Source: an uncultured Clostridia bacterium (GTDB lineage: Bacteria > Bacillota > Clostridia > UBA1212 > UBA1255). Taken from it: a stretch of DNA of 45,307 nt. Shown piece after piece: positions 41,123 through 45,307 of the stretch; position 1 is the stretch's first letter, and each line of letters begins with the position of its first letter. The notes under the pieces are model-generated. The model ran no database searches. It was given only the letters and a program-made list of their open reading frames with translations, and was not told the origin of the DNA. A program made the position numbers and the translations under genes. The stretch lies in assembly GCA_904420095.1 (NCBI GenBank), contig CAJFUB010000044.1, forward strand, positions 1 through 45,307, written 5' to 3'.

Positions 41123-43153
41123 ATGGAAGGAACAGAGAGCGCGGCGAAAAGAGCGGCGGAACTGAGAAAAATTCTGGAGGATTATTCCTATCGGTACTAT
41201 GTGCTGGATCATCCGGCCGTATCCGATTTTGAATACGACGCTTTATACAGAGAACTTGTATCTCTGGAAACGGCGCATCCAGAGCTCATAACTCCTGATT
41301 CTCCGACACAGCGCGTGGGCGGCGCCGTGTCGGAGGGCTTTGAGAAATTTACGCATGTCATTCCTCTGCAAAGCCTGGATAACGTATTTTCGGAAGACGA
41401 AGTAAAGCAGTTCTGCCGAAGAATCATAGAATCCTTTCCGGAAGAAGACGTCAGCTTCGTCGTAGAGAAAAAGATCGACGGGCTTTCCGTATCGCTCACA
41501 TATGAAAACGGCCTGCTCGTAACGGGCGCCACGCGCGGCGACGGCTTTGTGGGGGAAAACGTCACGGCAAATGTTAAAACGATAAAAACGATCCCGCTGC
41601 GCCTGAAGCAGACGGTCCGGCGGCTTGTTGTGCGAGGGGAAATATACATGCCGCGCAGCTCGTTTATGAAGCTAAACGAAGCGCAGGATCTGAAAGGACT
41701 TCAGACTTTTGCAAATCCCCGCAATGCGGCGGCCGGCTCCCTGCGCCAGCTCGATCCCAAAATCGCGGCACAGCGCCACCTTGATATTTTTGTTTTCAAT
41801 TTGCAGGAGATTTCGGCGGATGCGCCGGAGCTCAGTACGCATAGCGAATCTCTGGAATATTTAAAAGAGCAGGGCTTTCGCGTCAGCAGCATGTACCGCG
41901 TCTGCAATACGCCCGAAGAGGTTTGGAGCGCCGTGCAGAAAATCGGGGCGGACAGGGAACGTCTGGAATACGAGATCGACGGCGCCGTGATAAAAACAAA
42001 TGCGTTTTCACAGCGAGAGCGGCTTGGCGCAACTTCAAAGTTCCCCAGATGGGCTACTGCCTACAAATACCCTCCGGAAAAGAAATTTACACGTTTGAAG
42101 GAGATCGAGATCCATGTCGGCAGGACCGGCGTACTGACACCTCTGGCGCTTTTGGAGCCCGTTTTCCTTGCTGGCTCGACGATTTCGAAGGCAACGCTCC
42201 ACAATATGGATTATATCAGGGAGCGTGATATCCGAATCGGAGACATGGTGCAGATCATGAAAGCGGGCGACGTAATCCCCGCCGTGGTATCGGTAGACCG
42301 GGAGGCTCGGATTCAGGAACGGGAAACCGTTCCCCGTACGGAATTTACCATGCCGGAAACGTGTCCCGAATGCGGAGGCCCGGTACTGCGGGAGGCCGGT
42401 GAGGCGGCGTTCCGCTGCACGAACCCGGAATGTCCGGCTAAAATTTACAGAGGGCTGATCCATTTCACATCCAAGGACGCCATGAATATCGAAGGCCTTG
42501 GTCCGGCGGTTTTGCGGGTGCTCTGTGATCAGGGGCTGATTACGGGAATCGGCGACATCTATCGCCTGAAGGATCGAAGAGCAGAGCTGATCGGAATCGA
42601 ACGCATGGGAGAAAAATCGGTAGAGAATCTGCTCAATTCTATAGAAAATACGAAGAAAAACGAGCTGTACCGCCTCATTTTCGGTCTGGGAATTCGGCAG
42701 GTGGGAGCGGCCGCGTCAAAAGTATTGGCAAACCATTTCGGATCCATGGATGCCCTGATGCAGGCCGATCCGGAAACGCTGGAATCTCTGGAGGACTTCG
42801 GTCATATCACGGCAGAAAGCGTGTATGAATTTTTCCAAAACCCGAGAACGCGCGCTTTGATTGCGGAGCTGAAGGAATTGGGGCTGAATATGGTTTGCGA
42901 AACCAAAGCGGCGCCTTTGGTCCATTCGGAAATAACAGGAAAAACCTTTGTTCTGACCGGAACGCTCCCCACGCTCAAACGCGCCGATGCGCAGAAGCTG
43001 ATTGAAGAGCGCGGCGGGAAATGCTCCTCCAGCGTTTCCTCGAAAACCGACTATGTGCTTGCGGGGGAGGAAGCCGGCAGCAAGCTGGAGCGGGCGCGGC
43101 AGCTGGGAATCCGGATTCTCAGTGAGGAGGAGTTTCGCGAGCTTCTGAAATAA
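41123..43153 (+). CDS. ligA: NAD-dependent DNA ligase LigA
   Basis: LigA seals nicks in replication and repair with NAD as cofactor. The 676-residue protein has the adenylation Lys117 in EKKIDG, the N-terminal Ia domain (YRYYVLDHPAVSDFEYDALY), an OB fold, a zinc finger (CPECGG and CTNPECPAK), helix-hairpin-helix repeats (ERMGEKSVENLLNSIE) and a C-terminal BRCT domain (GKTFVLTGTLPTLKR onwards). The ATG at 41123 after GGCGGAG is the start; the frame is open upstream to a TTG at the promoter itself. The 3' end overlaps the convergent LysR gene by 35 bp. All domains are intact. Confidence 0.97.
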   Translation: MEGTESAAKRAAELRKILEDYSYRYYVLDHPAVSDFEYDALYRELVSLETAHPELITPDSPTQRVGGAVSEGFEKFTHVIPLQSLDNVFSEDEVKQFCRRIIESFPEEDVSFVVEKKIDGLSVSLTYENGLLVTGATRGDGFVGENVTANVKTIKTIPLRLKQTVRRLVVRGEIYMPRSSFMKLNEAQDLKGLQTFANPRNAAAGSLRQLDPKIAAQRHLDIFVFNLQEISADAPELSTHSESLEYLKEQGFRVSSMYRVCNTPEEVWSAVQKIGADRERLEYEIDGAVIKTNAFSQRERLGATSKFPRWATAYKYPPEKKFTRLKEIEIHVGRTGVLTPLALLEPVFLAGSTISKATLHNMDYIRERDIRIGDMVQIMKAGDVIPAVVSVDREARIQERETVPRTEFTMPETCPECGGPVLREAGEAAFRCTNPECPAKIYRGLIHFTSKDAMNIEGLGPAVLRVLCDQGLITGIGDIYRLKDRRAELIGIERMGEKSVENLLNSIENTKKNELYRLIFGLGIRQVGAAASKVLANHFGSMDALMQADPETLESLEDFGHITAESVYEFFQNPRTRALIAELKELGLNMVCETKAAPLVHSEITGKTFVLTGTLPTLKRADAQKLIEERGGKCSSSVSSKTDYVLAGEEAGSKLERARQLGIRILSEEEFRELLK

Positions 43154-44027
43154 CGTCGGCTCCGTTTTTTACCGCCAGCAGCCCCTGCACGGTATATTCG
43201 TAAAAATCGGATAATACTGCGGAGCTTTGCCTGCCGCTGCGCAGAGAAACGACAAGATTTCGTTTGCATTCCGGACTGCGGATTGGGATCAGCGCGATAT
43301 TCTTTCTTCGTGCGGTGCCCCAGGAGAAGGACGGCCAGAATGCGATCCCCAAGCTGGCTCCGATGAGGTCACGTACGGCCTCCGGACTGTCGCTTTCAAA
43401 TGCGATGTGCGGAACAAAACCGACGGAAATACAGAATGCATCACAGATTTCTCTCAATGGAAGCGATCCCGCAAGGCTGATAAAATCTTCGTTCGCGACC
43501 TCCTTCAGCTCTACGGAGCCGGCGCGCGCGTATTTTGAATCAGCGGGAACAGCCAGCATGATTTCTTCTGAAATGGTTGTTGTATCCTTTCCGACGAGCT
43601 TGCTTCCGTGCGGGAGCGTTGTGATGCCGATATCGTAATTGTCTTCTTTTTCACTGTGCATAAGCTGAAATTCTACCTGCGGATGCAGCGCCTTGTACTG
43701 TATGATGATTTTTGTAATTAAAGCGGAAGCGGCCACGACGTTCATGTGGATCGTTCTGCGAAAAATCCCCTCGGCTTCCCGAATTTCCTCCGGGATTCGA
43801 TCCAGCTCGGCCAGAATCGGCGCAATGCGCTTCAGAAAAAGCTTTCCTGTTTCGTTTAGTACGATATTGCGCCCGCTGCGGTTGAAGAGCTTTACGCCAA
43901 GCTCCTCCTCCAGCCTGCGGATGGACTGTGTCAGCGCCGGCTGTGCAATGTGCAGCTGCTCTGCGGCTTTTGTAATGTGCTCCTGCGCTGCAGCTGCAGA
44001 AAAATATTTTAACTGAAGAAGCTCCAC
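43119..44027 (-). CDS. LysR-family transcriptional regulator
   Basis: A 302-residue regulator. The N-terminal helix-turn-helix is at about 1-60 (LKYFSAAAAQEHITKAAEQLHIAQPALTQSIRRLEEELGVKLF as usual for the family), followed by a periplasmic-binding-like effector domain. It starts at GTG (44025-44027 on the plus strand) with GAGGAGG just upstream on the minus strand. The effector is unknown. The gene is divergent from the small membrane-protein gene at 44149 with 121 bp between, the classic arrangement of a LysR regulator and its target. Its 3' end runs 35 bp into ligA. Confidence 0.93.
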   Translation of the reverse strand: MELLQLKYFSAAAAQEHITKAAEQLHIAQPALTQSIRRLEEELGVKLFNRSGRNIVLNETGKLFLKRIAPILAELDRIPEEIREAEGIFRRTIHMNVVAASALITKIIIQYKALHPQVEFQLMHSEKEDNYDIGITTLPHGSKLVGKDTTTISEEIMLAVPADSKYARAGSVELKEVANEDFISLAGSLPLREICDAFCISVGFVPHIAFESDSPEAVRDLIGASLGIAFWPSFSWGTARRKNIALIPIRSPECKRNLVVSLRSGRQSSAVLSDFYEYTVQGLLAVKNGADVISEARETPPH

Positions 44028-44148
44028 GGTAATTCCTCCTCGATATATAACATAAAAATTATTGTTTCAATCAAAATTATATATTATACAATATGGTTCG
44101 TCAACGATATAATAAAAATCGTAAAAAGAATCACGGAGGGCTTTACGT
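44028..44148. promoter_or_regulatory. Divergent promoter region between lysR and the PQ-loop-like gene
   Basis: An AT-rich stretch of 121 bp. It contains a perfect TATAAT at 44108-44113 for the plus-strand gene, whose -35 is poor (TATACA, 17 bp upstream). The palindrome ATTG-TTT-CAAT at 44061-44071 is a candidate for LysR binding. TTGATT (18 bp before TTATAT on the minus strand) may drive lysR. Confidence 0.5.
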
Positions 44149-44499
44149 ATGGATTGGAAAAATTTAGGTGAAATTTTGGAAATGGTTATGATTGTGTGCT
44201 TTGGAATTTCCTGGCCGCTTTCTGTATATAAATCCTATAAAGCAAGAACTGCGAAGGGGAAGAGCTTTGTTTTTTTGTTTGCAATCTGGTTCGGCTATGT
44301 GGCGGGGATCTGCGGCAAAATCATGCAGGAAAATATAACGCTTGCGTTTTATTTTTATATTGTTAATATTATCGTCGTTTCTGCGGATATCGCGCTGTAT
44401 TTCAGAAACAAAGCGTTGGACCGCAAAAGAGCCGCAGAAGAAGTGCCGCTCGAGATACCGGCCGAGCGTGCCGTAAAGACGGCGTTTACAAAAGCATAA
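44149..44499 (+). CDS. Small three-helix membrane protein, PQ-loop/SemiSWEET-like
   Basis: A 116-residue protein with three hydrophobic segments (about residues 8-24, 39-57 and 63-84) and a charged C-terminal tail. The segment SWPLSVYKSYKARTAKGKSF between the first and second helices resembles a PQ loop as found in SemiSWEET sugar transporters, which also have three helices and act as dimers. The Pro is in the expected place (PLSVYK) but the Gln is not. Function thus uncertain. Divergent from a LysR regulator that may control it. The tail of about 25 residues is longer than in SemiSWEET proteins. Confidence 0.6.
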   Translation: MDWKNLGEILEMVMIVCFGISWPLSVYKSYKARTAKGKSFVFLFAIWFGYVAGICGKIMQENITLAFYFYIVNIIVVSADIALYFRNKALDRKRAAEEVPLEIPAERAVKTAFTKA

Positions 44500-44662
44500 G
44501 TTCCGTTTTAACGATCTGGGAGTGTGAAACAATTTCGGTAAATTGTAAAGGATGAAAATCTAATTCATAGAGAACTTTTTTGTCATGAAAAAAGAAATCT
44601 GTACAACGAGTACAAATAATGGAAAGAAGGATATCCTTGGAATGTATTGGAATGAATAATCG

Positions 44663-45108
44663 TGGCATGACAACTGGGCAACGCTTTCGACCTATTTCAA
44701 ATATCCTGTGAAGCAGTACGGCGCCTTATCTACACCACAAATGCGATAGAAGCAACCGTCAGCTGAGGAAAGTAACGAAATCCAAGACCGCGGGTTTCTT
44801 GCTGTTAGGCGCTCATCAAAATAAATCTCCAGCTGGGAATGAATCTGACACCAGTCCTGCCGGTGCCCTTTCTGTTTTTTCGTGATATCCATCATGGCCA
44901 GGTACAGCATTTTCAGCGGGCTGTCATCTGTCGGGAATACGCGGAAATGACCTGAAAATGCAGTCTTATTGACATGCAGAAAAATCTCTGTATTCAGTAT
45001 AAATGCTGACAAGCAGATGCCCAAAAATTTCGGATTTTGTCCTTCAGTAACCATTCACACATATCTTATATCAGATTTTTGAGTTTACACAAAACTTGAA
45101 ACTCTCTC
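44663..45108 (+). pseudogene. Scrambled IS256-family transposase remnant
   Basis: The C-terminal part of an IS256-like transposase, broken in pieces. On the plus strand, 44663-44707 encodes WHDNWATLSTYFKYP, 44710-44757 EAVRRLIYTTNAIEAT and 44757-44789 RQLRKVTKSKT, each in a different frame. The part that should follow directly lies on the minus strand at 44806-44940: VFPTDDSPLKMLYLAMMDITKK, then HRQDWCQIHSQLEIYFDERL (both quoted only in part of a longer run). The junction is therefore an internal inversion. No N-terminal half, catalytic residues or left end remain. 44500-44662 has nothing that I recognise. The element cannot move. Confidence 0.8.
45079..45108. repeat. Putative terminal inverted repeat of the IS256-like remnant
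   Basis: GAGTTTACACAAAACTTG at 45081-45098 followed by AAACTCTC resembles the TTTACACAAAA ends of IS256-family elements. Its partner end was not found. It would mark the right end of the remnant. Confidence 0.4.
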
Positions 45109-45151
45109 CATTTTTTAAATTTTTCCTCATACGTATCATAGAAAAATAGAT

Positions 45152-45307
45152 TTATAGACTTTTCTTCATCCCCTCAACGATCTGGCCGTCTTTGATGACC
45201 AGATGCTTTCTGCAATAATCCGACACGGCCTTATCATGCGTAACCACAATGACGGTAGCGCCTTCCGCGTTCAGCTCTGCCAGCAGCTCCATAATCTGCA
45301 CGGAGGT
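45152..45307 (-). CDS. ABC transporter ATPase, C-terminal fragment at window edge
   Basis: The last 51 codons of an ABC ATPase run off the right edge. They read ELLAELNAEGATVIVVTHD, which holds the switch-region His after Walker B, and then HLVIKDGQIVEG near the end. The pattern is that of MacB/LolD-type or lipoprotein-release ATPases. The start lies outside the window. It is complete at its 3' end, with the stop at 45152-45154. Confidence 0.85.
   Translation of the reverse strand, partial: TSVQIMELLAELNAEGATVIVVTHDKAVSDYCRKHLVIKDGQIVEGMKKSL

Noticed and set aside
44692..45054. Intact-looking minus-strand protein of 120 residues
   Set aside because: Its middle is a transposase C-terminal fragment and its ends read through rearranged or inverted DNA, so it is part of the IS remnant and not a gene.

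Overview
The window looks like a chromosomal segment of an anaerobic, spore-forming member of the Clostridia (Bacillota). The evidence is a germination protease gene (gpr), a multi-subunit NADH-linked [FeFe] hydrogenase operon, Shine-Dalgarno sites of the Firmicutes kind, sigma-A type promoters and tsaE-tsaB-rimI synteny. I cannot name the genus from sequence alone.

Layout. 1-435: an unassigned stretch, a terminator and the cas promoter/leader. 436-8459: a complete type I-C CRISPR-Cas operon in canonical order (cas3-cas5c-cas8c-cas7-cas4-cas1-cas2), with a nested cas11c reading frame inside the 3' end of cas8c. 8460-10243: the leader, an array of 23 repeats and 22 spacers, and a terminator. 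10288-13327: a lipoprotein esterase and three flavin proteins. 13480-15987: a GH38 alpha-mannosidase. 16064-17635: tsaE-tsaB-rimI. 17692-18784: two minus-strand tRNA genes (Gly-CCC, Thr-GGU) around a VanX-like lipoprotein. 18936-24772: valS, translationally coupled to a hydrogenase-associated module (two DRTGG proteins, a GHKL ATPase, an H-cluster-like Fe-S protein and a PHP protein). 24879-29865: the hydrogenase operon hndA-(GHKL ATPase)-hndB-hndC-hndD. 30011-32108: a GNAT protein and a flavin reductase, divergently transcribed. 32131-38375: an ABC export system of the MacB/FtsX kind with an adaptor lipoprotein, a large permease, two ATPases and a lipoprotein cyclophilin. 38442-44499: tRNA-Leu(UAA), a pyridoxamine kinase-like gene, a zinc-ribbon membrane protein, gpr, a small membrane protein, ligA, a LysR regulator and a small PQ-loop-like membrane protein. 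44663-45108: a scrambled IS256-like remnant. 45152-45307: the C-terminus of an ABC ATPase running off the window.

How it works together. In the cas operon Cas5c is expected to cut the repeat below its stem to give an 11-nt 5' handle. Cas5c, Cas7, Cas8c and the internally initiated Cas11c form Cascade, Cas3 degrades the target, and Cas1-Cas2-Cas4 acquire spacers. Four of the seven cas genes start with TTG, which may tune stoichiometry. The hydrogenase operon encodes the HndABCD/HydABC complex that exchanges electrons between NADH, ferredoxin and H2. The module upstream has a divergent H-cluster protein plus an anti-sigma-like ATPase, and is the best candidate here for an under-described sensory system.

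Most of the window is ordinary chromosome. The items I would look at first are the internal Cas11c start, the hydrogenase-associated module with complementary loss of cysteines in two H-cluster proteins, the AbrB-like tail on one ABC ATPase, the non-standard start of rimI, the repeat-variant blocks in the CRISPR array, and the internally inverted IS256 remnant.
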